Assembly: GCA_963576725.1 (NCBI GenBank)
Contig: OY755244.1
Location: 79,235,620-79,299,619 of the forward strand
Source of the DNA: Azorinus chamasolen
Taxonomy: Eukaryota > Mollusca > Bivalvia > Cardiida > Solecurtidae
Reading direction: 5' to 3'
Length of the DNA stretch: 64,000 nt
Shown here: positions 1-10,836 of the stretch, in pieces
Position numbering within the stretch: the stretch's first letter is position 1
How the letters are laid out: each line of letters starts with the position of its first letter
Position numbers and translations under genes: made by a program
Notes under the pieces: generated by a model
Databases searched by the model: none
What the model saw: the letters and a program-made list of their open reading frames with translations, nothing else
What the model was told of the DNA's origin: nothing

Positions 1-479
1 TGTAAAAATCTACTTAAATCATTCACCCTTGAATGTTTTGGTGATCTAGTCCAAATCTATTAAGGGTTGCTGTTTGTAATGTATATAACAGTGCAGACCC
101 TGAACATAGGACACCTGTAGGAACCCTTTGATCTGGGTCTACGCTGCTTGCATCGGACAGGAACAAGTCAGATACGCAATGATTGTGAACGACGAGTTTA
201 CTCGTCACTAGGGTGCAATGTGTTAAGTACGAAATTGTACTTTAAACGCACTTTTGAATATAGGTGTACACAATACACTCTAAAGTAATATTAATATTAA
301 TAGTAATGCTGGCCTTGTGCAGAACCAGCGCACCTCCTTTGCATATGTGAAACACATGTGCGGGTGCTGCAGAACGCCGTAACTACATGCTATAGTAATA
401 TTATACATGTAATATTATGTTAAAAACACAGAACACTTGCCGTAATTGCCGTTATTTGTGTTCATGTTGAACGTTCAGT

Positions 480-596
480 GAGTCTGTATATAAATGATAA
501 TATGTATTTGTATTTGTATCACTATACAAATTGCTGTAACATTGTACTGTATTCTGGGCCGGAGGCCTTTAACTACAAATAAAGGTATTGGTATTG
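480..596 (+). mobile_element. possible 3' end of a non-LTR retrotransposon
   Basis: The stretch ends with a GGGCCGGAGGCC hairpin, an AATAAAGG signal and a short ATTGGTATTG repeat. This is the usual look of a LINE 3' terminus with a simple-repeat tail. No reverse transcriptase frame is visible upstream, so this would be a severely 5'-truncated copy. Bases 1-480 hold nothing I recognise. Confidence 0.3.
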
Positions 597-887
597 TGAC
601 AATTTTCATAAAATGCAGATGTCATGACTATATAATTTTACCAAAGGCAAATCCATGATTTCTTTTGTGAAGAGTTGGGAACCTGATGCAACACATGTAA
701 CTCATTACATGTATGTATTTGAAAAGATTAGAAGTTAAATAAAATTCTTTTCTGAAATAAGAATTAGGACAGAACTGCAAATAAGACAAGTATTTAGGAA
801 GTCTAGGTATTGAAAATATCTTTTTTTTATATTTCTCTCCCAAATCCTATCTCTGCTACTCATTAGCACTTGCCTCCTATGTAATTC

Positions 888-1116
888 TTAACCCTTTCCT
901 CCATAGGCTATTTTTAGGCCCAACCTCTTTGAATAAATCTACCGAAAAGGAGCATTAACTAGAGAAAAGAAAAAGTTTAGAATTGTGTAGTTTTGAAACC
1001 ATTGTGATAAATAGAGCATTTGCTCCTAAAGGAGCAATGCTCTATTTATCACAATGGTTTCATAAAGTGACTTTTACAGAAGCGTAGAAAGGCTTATTTA
1101 TGGAGGAAAGGGTTAA
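888..1116. mobile_element. TTAA hairpin MITE, family A, complete
   Basis: Flanked on both sides by TTAA. The ends are CCCTTTCCTCCATAGGC and GGAGGAAAGGG. The core is a near-perfect palindrome built on TTGTGATAAATAGAGCATTT followed by its complement. TTAA duplication with CCC/GGG ends is the piggyBac-type signature. There is no coding capacity. Family A has about 17 copies or parts in this window. Confidence 0.8.
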
Positions 1117-1257
1117 AGTAGCAACATGATGTTTAGCTAACAGAATTTGATAGATCAGTAGACCTGTTTTCGACAGCTCTAAGCTCAATGTCTTCCAACG
1201 GTGCATCACAGAATCAACCAGGTATAACTTCCAACATCCATCCTATGACGGCTTACA

Positions 1258-1449
1258 TTATTTATATCCATATAAAACACTCTCGGACCTAGCTTTACTT
1301 ATATCCGAATTTTTTGTTACTCGACGTCCAAATGGCTCCAAGTCATTGTAACACCTTTCAAACACCCGCTCTACTACTTCCCTGCCTTCCTCTCTTGTAA
1401 TACTTTTCACCAACATCACAGAGGCTAAAGCTTTAGATTTCACACAGTC
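1258..1449 (-). CDS. ATP23: ATP23 metallopeptidase, C-terminal exon
   Basis: This is the last coding exon of the mitochondrial inner-membrane zinc protease ATP23 (XRCC6BP1 in older usage), which in yeast matures Atp6 and assists ATP synthase assembly. The exon follows a good acceptor (pyrimidine-rich ...GTTTTTCAG at 1450) and encodes about 63 residues beginning DCVKSKALASVML. It carries the family signature VVERVFERCYNDLEPFGR near the C-terminus, and ends GYK-stop with TAA at 1258-1260. Human ATP23 has the closely matching CVRDRATLSI...VDEVFESCFNDHEPFGR in the same place. The exon starts in phase 0. The catalytic exon lies 13 kb upstream on the same strand. The identification is by recognised motif, not by search. 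Confidence 0.85.
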   Translation of the reverse strand, partial: DCVKSKALASVMLVKSITREEGREVVERVFERCYNDLEPFGRRVTKNSDISKARSESVLYGYK

Positions 1450-1474
1450 CTGAAAAACACAACAACAGGCATAC

Positions 1475-1700
1475 AGTTGAACTTCTATATCTCGAACTTC
1501 ACGGGACCATACGAATTAGTTCGAGATAACAGAGGTTTGAGTCATCCTATTTATGATACAGTGAACCCTCGTTACAACGGAGGTGTTTGTTTCCAGACAG
1601 TTTGCTGGTATAACGAGGTTGTTGTTGTAACGAGTTTAAATATGAAAAGAACCATATGGCCAGTCTTAAACTAGTACCAACAGGTGAACGCTTAATGCAG
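1475..1700. mobile_element. relic of a TIR transposon (pogo-like ends)
   Basis: Contains ATCTCGAACTTC, later answered by GTTCGAGATAACAG, and then ACAGTGAACCCTCGTTACAACGG-like sequence answered by GGTATAACGAGG. These resemble pieces of CAGTRAACC-ended Tc1/mariner-pogo MITEs. No complete pair of ends is visible. Confidence 0.25.
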
Positions 1701-1896
1701 AACACAAGAAGTGCAAAAAGCTCCCTTTGGCTATATTTCTTATAGGTTATGATGATATATATCATGTGCAGTGTTCTCGTTAGTGTTAAATTTTACCAAG
1801 TCCCTGGGATCCAGGGCATCAGCAAAAGTTGGGTCCCAAGCAAATTCAACTGAGTCCCAGATCATTTTACTCATGCCTTTTGTGGAGATTTTTGTA

Positions 1897-2120
1897 CCAT
1901 TCCCTCATAGGCTGTTTTTAGATACAACCTCATTGAATAAATCTACCAAAAAGGAGCATTAACTAGAGAAGATGAAACTATTAGAATTGTGTAGTTTGAA
2001 ACCATTTTGATAAATAGAGCATTTGCTCCTATAGGAGCAAATGCTCTATTTATCACAATGGTTTCACAAAGTGACTTTTACAGAGTCGTCAAAAGGTGTC
2101 AATATGAGGGAATGGGTTAA
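1897..2120. mobile_element. TTAA hairpin MITE, family A
   Basis: Starts CCATTCCCTCATAGGC and ends GAGGGAATGGG with TTAA on the right. The left TTAA has decayed to TGTA. The central palindrome of TGATAAATAGAGCATTTGCT is intact. Confidence 0.7.
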
Positions 2121-2153
2121 ATGTAAAGGGGTAAAACTAGTTAAAACTTTCAT

Positions 2154-2389
2154 TAACCTTTTCCCTGTTGTATGTTTATTCCAAATTTCAACACCTACTG
2201 AATATTCATTAAAGAAATAGTTATAAAGAAATATGGAAGTTGGAATATTGTAGATATTTTAGAAAGAAAAGAAACAGATCTATCAAATTATATTAGCAAA
2301 CAGAGCAGACCCTCCTCTAGGAGCTGTCTGATTGGGTCTACTCTGTTTGCAAATGCTTGAAAACACGTTTGTATGAGGGAAAGGGTTAA
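2154..2389. mobile_element. TTAA hairpin MITE, family B, reverse orientation
   Basis: TTAA on both sides; ends CCTTTTCCCTG and GAGGGAAAGGG. The core is AGCAGACCC...CTCCTCTAGGAGCTGTCTGATTGGGTCTACT, an imperfect palindrome in which one arm is shortened. It shares the AGACCC/GGGTCT core design with families C and G. Confidence 0.75.
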
Positions 2390-3297
2390 CTTTTATCTCA
2401 AACACTTTCAGTTGGCATCGAAAACTGAGGAAGACACAACAAGACAAGATTAGAGAGCTTACAATACATAGCAGTCTGATTATGTGCAACATGATGAGTC
2501 TTTGCTATGTAGCCTTACAATGTAAGTGAATCCAAACAGGAAGTTACCGAATGGATTTGCTTTTCGATATGCATCTTACTTAGGGTTTAGCATATTGTCT
2601 GTTCTTCTAGTATCTACCGTTTACTGACAAAAGATAAGTGTTACATTGCACTGTATTATAAGGCATTTCTTGATGCTTTGATTAGAAGTGTGAGATCATT
2701 ATCATCACTTGAGTAAACTATGCTGAAAATCACTTTAATGGCTGGTAAATGCCTATTTCACTTTAATTTCAGTGCATACAAAACATCAATTGGTAATGCT
2801 ATTTGTTTCAGGGCTAACATCTTTCACTTTCAAGTCTTTAAACCTGCGGTCTTGCACCCATGATGCTTTAAAGTTCCTGGCATGTTTAGCTTTTTACTAG
2901 CAGACACCATCTTTTTTCAGCAATGGTTGAACCAAATGCCATTACTATGCAACAGAACCGTTCTCATAGAATTACATACTTTTTGATGCCGACACTAGGG
3001 GGAAAATTGTAACCAGTCAAGGCAGGTGCTCTCCTACGTACCTGCAATAACCCAGGACTCGATATTTATAGACACAAGTTATATATAACTTCGGAAAAAT
3101 TGCCATGAAAAGCGGACTGAGACTCAGTTTGTCTATTTATCCGGATTGATGTAAGACTGAGTTTCAGTTGTTTATTTAATACTTGGATTCATTTAAATTG
3201 CTAAAATCCTGGTCATTGATCTTGCATCCCATGAACTATTTTGCATTCCAACGATTTTTGATGCATATTTAGTAAAGGATATATACGGTATTCTATA
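2390..3297. other. no recognisable feature
   Basis: About 900 bp between MITEs. It has no long open frame and no tandem structure. It lies inside the ATP23 intron region. I looked here for the missing ATP23 exon and saw nothing convincing. Confidence 0.4.
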
Positions 3298-3506
3298 TAC
3301 AGTAGAACCCCTCTAATGTGACCACTTAAAAAAGAACCATAGCTGCCTTTATAAGCAGGTGGTTGCTTAATGCAGGATAAAAGTAATGCAGAAAGCTCTT
3401 CTACGAGCTTTCTGCATTACTTTTGTCCTGCATTAAGCTAACACCTGCATCTAGCACCCAGAATTATACCTCTTTCAGGTGGTCGCATTAGCGGGGTTTT
3501 ACTGTA
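3298..3506. mobile_element. TA-flanked hairpin MITE, family D (pogo-like)
   Basis: TA duplication on both sides. Inverted ends are CAGTAGAACCCC and GGGGTTTTACTG. The interior is a long palindrome around GCAGAAAGCTCTTCTACGAGC, with arms containing AAGCAGGTGGTTGCTTAATG and its complement. A TA target with CAGT ends fits the Tc1/mariner-pogo group. Non-coding. Confidence 0.8.
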
Positions 3507-3867
3507 TAATTTTATTTAAAGTTTTCACTTTTTATACTCCTATGGATGTACTTACAGAACAGAAATCATGTCCATGTATAGAAATCGATATATCGTAGAT
3601 ATTTTTCCATTGATATATGGATACAGGAATTGCCATCAATGACACCACTAGATAACATATGTACATGTAAATTAAATCTATGTAGTTCCTCTTAACTTGA
3701 AGTACTTATGGTGAGCTTTTAGAATCAATCTATGTCAGTCAGCCATCTGTCAGTTATCCTCCTATCCATAACCGTAGCATCAAGATTCAAGAATAATCGG
3801 CAGTTTTTCACGATAAAGCCCATTGTTATAACCACTCTAAGTATGTCTTACATTTACAGGTAAAGGG

Positions 3868-4116
3868 TTAACCCTTTCCCTCATATAAACGTGTTTTCAC
3901 GCATTTGCAAACTGAGTAGACCAAGATCAGACGGCTCCTAGAGGACCCGTCTGATCAGGGTCTACTCTGTTTGCTAATAGAATTTGATAGATCTGTCTCT
4001 TTGCTTTCTAAATGTCTACAATATTCCACCTTCCATATTTCTTTATAACTATTATGTCAATGAATATTCAGTAGGTATTGCAATTTGGATTAAATATAGA
4101 ACAGGGAGAGGGTTAA
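3868..4116. mobile_element. TTAA hairpin MITE, family B, complete
   Basis: TTAA on both sides; starts CCCTTTCCCTCATATAAACG, ends ACAGGGAGAGGG. The core palindrome uses arms AGATCAGACGGCTCC and its complement. A GAATATTCAGTAGGTATTG block lies near the right end, as in other B copies. Confidence 0.8.
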
Positions 4117-4129
4117 TGCAAGAAAAGAG

Positions 4130-4361
4130 TTAATTATTTACCTGTTCAATATTCATGTAAGACATAGTGATGCCATAGTGATGAATATTTTATCAGCTGA
4201 ATGTTATAATGTACAATTTTCAAGGATTTGTTTGCTTTGATAAAAACTGGGATCAGTTCTATATCATGTCATATGCAAATAGAGCAGACCCTGATCAGAT
4301 GGCTCCTACAGGAGCTACCTGATCTCAGTCTACTTTGCAAAGGCATAAAAAAGTGTTTTAA
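4130..4361. mobile_element. TTAA hairpin MITE, family C, degenerate ends
   Basis: TTAA on each side. Contains the C-family blocks AATATTCATGTAAGACATAG, then AGAGCAGACCCTGATCAGA and the complementary arm. The right TTAA (4358-4361) is shared with the next element. Confidence 0.65.
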
Positions 4362-4603
4362 CACTTTCCTTCATATAAACGCCTTTTATTCCATTTGCAA
4401 ACAGAGCAGGCCCATATCAAATAGTTCCTACAAGAGGGGTCTGATCAGGGTCTGCTTTGTTTATGTTATAATGGAGATCTGATTCTACAGTTTCTGCATG
4501 GGCAAAAAATGTCCTGTATTCATATGCCAATATCGAAAATAATCTAATAAATATTCATGATGTCATTATTTCTTACATGAATATGCAACAGAGAAAGGTT
4601 TAA
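4358..4603. mobile_element. TTAA hairpin MITE, family C, reverse, abutting
   Basis: Begins at the same TTAA that ends the previous element. Contains CATTTGCAAACAGAGCAGG, a degraded palindrome and TTCTTACATGAATATGCAA near the right end, finishing GAAAGGTTTAA. Back-to-back sharing of one TTAA recurs elsewhere in this window. Confidence 0.6.
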
Positions 4604-4606
4604 GCA

Positions 4607-4760
4607 CAGGGGGCCATTTCGTGGGTCTACACGGTCTAAAAGGTCAGAAAAATTGATTGGGTCGATTTAGTGTTATAATATTATTAATATAACACAAAAT
4701 CAACCCAATCATTTTTTTTTTTACTTTTTAGACCATGTAGACCCACGAAATGGCCCCCTG
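4607..4760. repeat. long perfect-ended hairpin element
   Basis: A foldback whose outer arms, CAGGGGGCCATTTCGTGGGT and its complement, match almost exactly. The inner arms GATTGGGTCGATTTAGTG and complement close around an AT-rich loop, ATATTATTAAT. Arms are about 70 bp. No target duplication is evident and there is no coding. I do not recognise the family, and it is the only copy I saw here. Confidence 0.7.
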
Positions 4761-4888
4761 TGGGTTTAAGGGCTCACTGGCATCTACAAACAGCATGGTA
4801 CAAAAGAAGCAAATCAGAGAGCTCCTAGAAAAACCCTCTAAGGTGTATCATGTGTGCATGGTTAGTCGTCCACAATACCCTAGCAAAT

Positions 4889-5089
4889 TTAACCCTTTCC
4901 TTCATATAGACACATGTTCACGCATTTGCAAACAGTAGACCCAGATCAGGAGTCTGCTGTTTGTTTATCGTATAAATGATTCTGCAGTTTCTGTTTCAAC
5001 CAAATTGTTCCGCTGCATTAGAAAATAATGTGAAAATAATTCATGATGTCTCTTTTCCTTACATGAACATTGAACAGGTAAAGGGTTAA
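4889..5089. mobile_element. TTAA hairpin MITE, family C type, internally deleted
   Basis: TTAA on both sides, with CCCTTTCCTTCATATAGAC at the left and ACAGGTAAAGGG at the right. The palindrome is reduced to AGACCCAGATCAGGAGTCTGC. One arm of the stem is largely lost. Confidence 0.65.
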
Positions 5090-5324
5090 ACTGTCCAAGA
5101 GTCAACAACACAATCTTACTTTTGTAATTGTTATACTTTTATCTGAACCAGAAAGGTCTGTAGAAGTTTCATTATTTGTATTCCTAGACGTCTATGTATA
5201 GAGGATATGCTACATAAAGGTTTTTCCTGGAATCAATGTCAAAGATTAAGGTCAGGGACACCCCCCCCCCTTAACCCTTTACTCTATAATTCTATACCAA
5301 TACCAATAAAAATAAGAATAATTC

Positions 5325-5455
5325 CGAGTAAGATACATTCTAAGAACTTCCTGCATTACTTTTGCCCTGCATTAAGTGTCCACCTGCTTTTACAGAGCCC
5401 CTTGTTTAACAATTATGTGGTCATTATATGCAGGTTCTACTGTACAGTATATTGG
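5325..5455. mobile_element. relic of family D hairpin
   Basis: Contains half of a D element (CTGCATTACTTTTGCCCTGC, then GTCCACCTGCTTTTACAG) and ends GGTTCTACTGTACAGTA. The left half is missing. Confidence 0.35.
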
Positions 5456-6501
5456 CGATATTTCGAGGACAACCGGGAATCAGCAAAAACCTCGGATTAT
5501 CACGATGGTCGAATGAACCGAGAGCATTTTCCGTCATTTCCTAAGAGTAAGAGCATTGTTTGACGACGACAGGAAGCGTATTTCTTCACAGTCGGTGTAA
5601 CCTTTTTTTTAACATTATCATAAACGCCAGCCTGTATAAGGCATCGATTCTTTCCTTATATAAGTGATAACGGAAAACAACATTCACAGCGAGGACGGAG
5701 TTTCACCTTATTTTGTATGGGTCAATTCAACGAACCCTTCACAATAATCTCAAACTTGTTCCAAACCATTCAGACATATCCCTAAAACAGTCAGAGCGTA
5801 TACATCGTTATGTCATTTAATTTTGCATAATTTTTCATTCGTCGACATTCATTTAGTTGTGGATGTTGAGTTGGGTGCACAAACAAACATTTTTGTTTCG
5901 TTCCAGTGCTGTTTCATTGTGAGGAAAATCAAGGCGAGTGATCCATTTGTGAAATTAATTAATAATCGGAACACTCAGCTTTTTTAGTCTGAAATACTCT
6001 TTAAAAGTTATTCTCGTTCATCTCTCATAGCAAGAGTCTACTTGAACGATACTGTCTAAAAATACTGAAAATGTTGCGAATTCCAAATTATTACACGAAA
6101 AACACTGCACAATTTCAAAATTTTAAGGAGAAAGACGCAATATGGCACACTTTAAGTGGTACCGAAAAATCTCTAAACGTTTGCGAATGTGTGCAAATTA
6201 TGAGTGTGACTCTTTGTTTATTAGACTTTACTGTATTTAACAGGGCTCTAGAAATTTTCAAATCCCAACCGGTCCAGCCGATAAACGGACTTTAGCTACC
6301 TGGACATTTGCCCACCAATTTCTCAATGCGCGGATGATATAATCTATATAATAATAATATAATCTCTTGACACGTGACGTTAATGATGGGGTCAAATGAA
6401 AACAGTTACTTTCAGCTGATGATTTTGATTAGAAACGTTTGCTTAAGATTTTTGGACCGAATTTTTTTCAAATTCTGCAAACCAAACCGGTCTCAAAATG
6501 C
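5456..6501. other. no recognisable feature
   Basis: About 1 kb inside the ATP23 intron region. There are short open frames only, with codon content I cannot assign. There are no terminal repeats or tandem structure. Confidence 0.35.
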
Positions 6502-7580
6502 AACAAGAGGGCCATGATTGCCCTTAATTGCTCACCTGGTTATAACAGATTTATGTATACAATGAATTTATGTAACCTGGGTCGGGGCCATGTTTTTGCC
6601 AGGGAGGACTATTAGATAATGCAACATAGCAAATATCAAAGGTCTATGCCTTACAATTTCAGAGAAGACTTTTAAAGATTTTTAAGAGAAGATTTTTTTA
6701 GACTTTCCTATGAAAAACTGATATGCCCTGGGGTGGGACCATTTTCAACCCAGGGGACATAATTTGAATAATCTTGGTAGAAACTACATGTATTAGATAA
6801 TGCTACATACCAAATATTAAAGGTCTCGCGTTACAGTTTTGGAGAAGAAGATTTTTAAAGATTTTCATATGAAAAACTGATAAGCCCCAGGACGGGGCCA
6901 TTTTTGGCCCAGGGGTAATAATTTGAACAATCTTGGTAGAAAACCATAAGATGATGCTACATACCAAATATCAAGGGTCTAGACCTTACAGTTTTGGAGG
7001 AGAAGATTTTTAAAGATTTTCCTATGAAAAACTGATAAGCCCCAGGGCAGGGCCATTTTTGGCCGGGGGTCATAATTTGATTAATCTTGGTAGAGGACCA
7101 TTAGATTATGCTACATACCAAATATCAAAGGTCTATGCCTTACAGTTTCAGAGAAGAGGATTTTTAAAGATTTTCCTATGAAAAACTGATAAGCCCCGGG
7201 GCGGGGCCATTTTTGGCCCAGGTGTCATAATTTGAACAATCTTAGTAGAGGACCATTAGATTATGCTACATACCAAATATCAAAGGTCTATGCCTTACAG
7301 TTTCAGAGAAGAAGATTTTTAAAGATTTTCCAATGAAAAACTGATAAGCCCCGGGGCTGTGCCATTTTTGGCCCGGGGGACATAATTTGAACAATCTTTG
7401 TAGAGGACCATGACATCATGCTACATACCATATATCAAAGCTCTTGGCTTTGTGGTTCCAGAGAAAAAGATGTTAAAGTAAATTGTTGATGCCTGCACGT
7501 TCGCACAATGCACATACGCACGACGCCTGACGCCAGTAGCTCACCAATAGCTCACCTTGGCACTTTGTGCCAGGTGAGCT
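6502..7580 (+). mobile_element. family H tandem-core element (AACAAG...GGTGAGCT)
   Basis: Starts AACAAGAGGGCCATGATTGCCC (a 5' hairpin of AGGGCC/GGCCCT type) followed by GCTCACCTGG. The body is a tandem array of roughly 140-bp units recognised by GCCCCGGGGCGGGGCCATTT and CAGTTTCAGAGAAGAAG. The end is the hairpin GCTCACC...CAGGTGAGCT. Structurally this is like a non-autonomous Helentron/HINE. No coding. Confidence 0.7.
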
Positions 7581-8270
7581 AACAAGAGGGCCAAGATGGC
7601 CCTTAATCGCTCACCTGATTACCATATATTTAAGATTTCTGCTGGGTAGACCATGGGTAGGGCCAATAATGACCTTAGGGACAATATTTGAACAATGTTG
7701 ATTATGGATCATGAGCAGTTGTTCTGCAGAACAAGATTTTCAAAGATTTAGTATATTGATTTTATCAAGACAATGATTCTGACCAATGAAGATTAGGCTA
7801 AAAATGTGCTTTCTAGAGTAATTTTTCTAGGATTTGACCTAGTGACCTACTTTTTATGCCCACCCAAACCATGATCACACTCAACCTTTATATCACCAAG
7901 ACAAACACTCTGAGCAAGTTTGAGGAAGACTGGGCTAAAAATGTGGCCACTGGAGTGTAAACGAGATTTTTCTAAGATATGACCCAGTGACCTACTTTTT
8001 GACCTCACATAACCCACTTTCAAACTTGTCCAAGATTGTATTAGGACAGTCAATCTGACCAATTTTCATGAAGATTTGGCTATAAATGTGACCTCTAGAG
8101 TGTTCACATGGTTTTCCTACTATTTGACCTAGTGACCTAGTTTTTAACCCCACATAACCCATTTTCAAAGTTGTTTGAGATTTTATCAAGACAATCATTA
8201 TGACTAAGTTTCATGAAGATTGCACAAAAAATGTGACCAACCGGTCCAGACCGTGATTTTCCGGATTTCT
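7581..8270 (+). mobile_element. family H element, 3'-truncated
   Basis: Begins AACAAGAGGGCCAAGATGGC immediately after the previous element ends. The body has units of about 135-145 bp carrying GACCTAGTGACCTACTTTTT. It fades at about 8270 without the 3' hairpin. Confidence 0.55.
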
Positions 8271-8453
8271 GGTGTTAAATTGTCATCATTATTTACTCCA
8301 AAGTGATGTCTACATTCAATGAATGGGTTTTTCACACATTTAGAAGATGTAATGCCCCACAGACGGATCTTTCAAAAGGTTACAAAAGGGTATCTAGAAG
8401 GTAAGAATAATTACCTGGAAGGTGGGAAAACACCGTGCTCGAAATAAACAATC

Positions 8454-10158
8454 AACAAGAGATGTTTGTAAAACATGTATACCCCCCATACCCCCTGATG
8501 GTCATGATGACCTTGACCTTTGACCTAGTGACCTCAAAAACAATAGGGCTCATCCTGTGGTCATGACCAACTACTGCAGCAAGTTTGAAGATTCTAAGCA
8601 AAACCCTTCAGTAGTTATTGATCGGAAACCATTAAACCAATTAAGGTCATGGTGACCTTGACCTTTGACCTAGTGACCTCAAAAACAATTTGGGTCATCT
8701 AGTAGTCATGACCAACCACCACAGCAAGTTTGAAGATCCTAATCCAAACCCTTGAGCAGTTATTGATCTGAAACGATTTCACCAGTTAAGGTCATGGTGA
8801 CCTTGACCTTTGACCTAGTGGCCTCAAAAACAACAGGGCTCATCTAGTTGTCATGACCAACCACCTAAGCAAATTTGAAGATCCTAAGCCAAACCCTTGA
8901 ACAGTTAATGATCAGAAACCATTTTATCAGTTAAGGTCATGGTGACCTTGACCTTTGACCTAGTGACCTCAAAAACAATAGGGGTCATTCAGTGGTCATG
9001 ACCAACTACCACAGCAAGTTTGAAGATTCTAAGCCAAACCCTTGAGCAGTTATTGATCGGAAACGATTTCACCAGTTAAGGTCATGGTGACCTTGACCTT
9101 TGACCTAGTGATCTCAAAAACAATAGGGGTCACCTAGTGGTCATGACCAACCAACACAGCAAGTTTGAAGATCCTAAGCCAAACCCTTAAGCAGTTATTG
9201 ATCGGAAACGATTTCACCAGTTAAGGTCATGGTGACCTTGACCTTTGACCTAGTGACCTAAAAAACAACAGGGTTCATCTAGTTGTCATGTCCAACCACC
9301 TAAGCAAATTTAAAGATCCTAAGCCAAACCCTTGAGCAGTTATTGATCAGAAACCATTGTATCAGTTAAGGTCATGGTGACCTTGACCTTTGACCTAGTG
9401 ACCTCAAAAACAATAGGGGTCATCCAGTGGTCATGACCAACTACCACAGCGAATTTGAAGATTCTAAGCCAAACCCTTGAGGAGATATTGATCGGAAACC
9501 ATTTAACCAGTTAAGGTCATGGTGACCTTGACCTTTGACCTAGTGACCTCAAAAACAATAGGGGTCATCTAGTGGTCATGACCAACCACCACAGCAAGTT
9601 TGAAGATCCCAAGCTAAATCCTTGAGCAGTTATTGATCGGAAACGATTTCACCATTTTAGGTCATTGTGACCTTGACCTTTGACCTAGTGACCTCAAAAA
9701 CAATAGGGGTCATCTAGTGGTCATGACCAACCACCACAGCAAGTTTGAAGATCCCAAGCTAAATCCTTGAGCAGTTATTGATCGGAAACGATTTCACCAT
9801 TTTAGGTCATTGTGACCTTGACCTTTGACCTAGTGACCTCAAAAACAATAGGGGTCATCTAGTGGTCATGACCAACCACCACAGCAAGTTTGAAGATCCC
9901 AAGCTAAATCCTTGAGCAGTTATTGATCGGAAACGATTTCACCATTTTAGGTCATTGTGACCTTGACCTTTGACCTAGTGACCTCAAAAACAATAGGGGT
10001 CATCTACTTGTCATGACCAACCACCACAGCAAGTTTTAAGATTCTATGCCAAGTCGTTTATTAGTTATCATTCGGAAACCATCGATCTACCGACCGACCG
10101 ACCGACCGACAGACATGTGCAAAGCAATATACCCCCATTTTTTCAAAAGGGGGGTATA
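8454..10158 (+). mobile_element. family I tandem-core element
   Basis: Starts AACAAGAGATGTTTGTAAAACAT, whose second part folds as a hairpin (ATGTTT/AAACAT), then TGTATACCCCCC. A core of eleven 145-bp repeats follows, then a CCGA microsatellite at about 10088-10110, then a 3' hairpin of TATACCCCC against GGGGGGTATA. The same blueprint is seen in families H, J, K, L and M, though the sequences differ. Confidence 0.7.
8501..10095 (+). repeat. eleven tandem 145-bp repeats with nuclear-receptor-like sites
   Basis: The unit anchor GTCATGGTGACCTTGACCTT recurs at 8501, 8646, 8791, 8936, 9081, 9226, 9371, 9516, 9661, 9806 and 9951, exactly 145 bp apart each time. Units starting at 9661 and 9806 are virtually identical, which points to recent homogenisation. 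Most units contain GGTCATGGTGACC, TGACCTTGA and TGACCTTTGACCT. The last three have GGTCATTGTGACC instead. Confidence 0.9.
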
Positions 10159-10836
10159 ATAAAAGTAACCAGAATGATCCGAGGGACCAGCACACATGCT
10201 CGAATTTTCGGATTATCGCTATTTGGATTAATGCAGGTATTTCAATGAGATTTGATAGAATTTGAGCCGGGACCTCAAAATTCCCTCGGAATAGGCGGGT
10301 GTCTCGGAAGAACAAGATTCGAAATAACGACGTTATACTGCATTTTGATTTAAATTTCCTAACCTGGTGCCTTGCAGCAATTCGTATCGGAGATGCTTCC
10401 CCAGTCGCTACTGCATTTTTGTAGGAACAGTGGAACAAATTGGCTGCCCGAATCTGTTAATGAAAACAACATAAACTAGAAATGTGTCAATAAAGTACCA
10501 TTACCTAGTATACAAACACTTACATACTTGCCACTGACAAAATAATTGAAGCACTTTTCTTTTTACAGGCATTTTGTTTTGCCATGCAATATGCTTTTTA
10601 CCTTTGTTTTCCCTGTAGGCAAATAGTTATATGCTAATGTTTTCTGTTATCAAATCCAATGTTTATTTATCTTGTATGATTGTATAGCATGGTATGATGT
10701 AGGACAAGGGATATTACTTTAACCATATCCACGGTGCATAAATCCAATAATGAGCAACCACAGTAAAACATAATCTAACCTAGAACATAAAATTAGTAAC
10801 AAAACCAGTCTTTTAGACTTTTAGACTGCTGGCAGC
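10159..10836. other. no recognisable gene
   Basis: About 680 bp inside the ATP23 intron region. A minus-strand open frame runs out of the family I 3' end through this stretch. It shows no family I recognise and includes the repeat's own hairpin, so I do not call it. Confidence 0.4.

Noticed and set aside
8501..10095. Regular direct repeats considered as a CRISPR array
   Set aside because: The unit is 145 bp with no separate repeat and spacer classes, and the genome is eukaryotic.
10061..10438. 125-residue minus-strand frame
   Set aside because: Its C-terminal third is the family I 3' hairpin and microsatellite; the rest matches no family I know and has no splice or start support.
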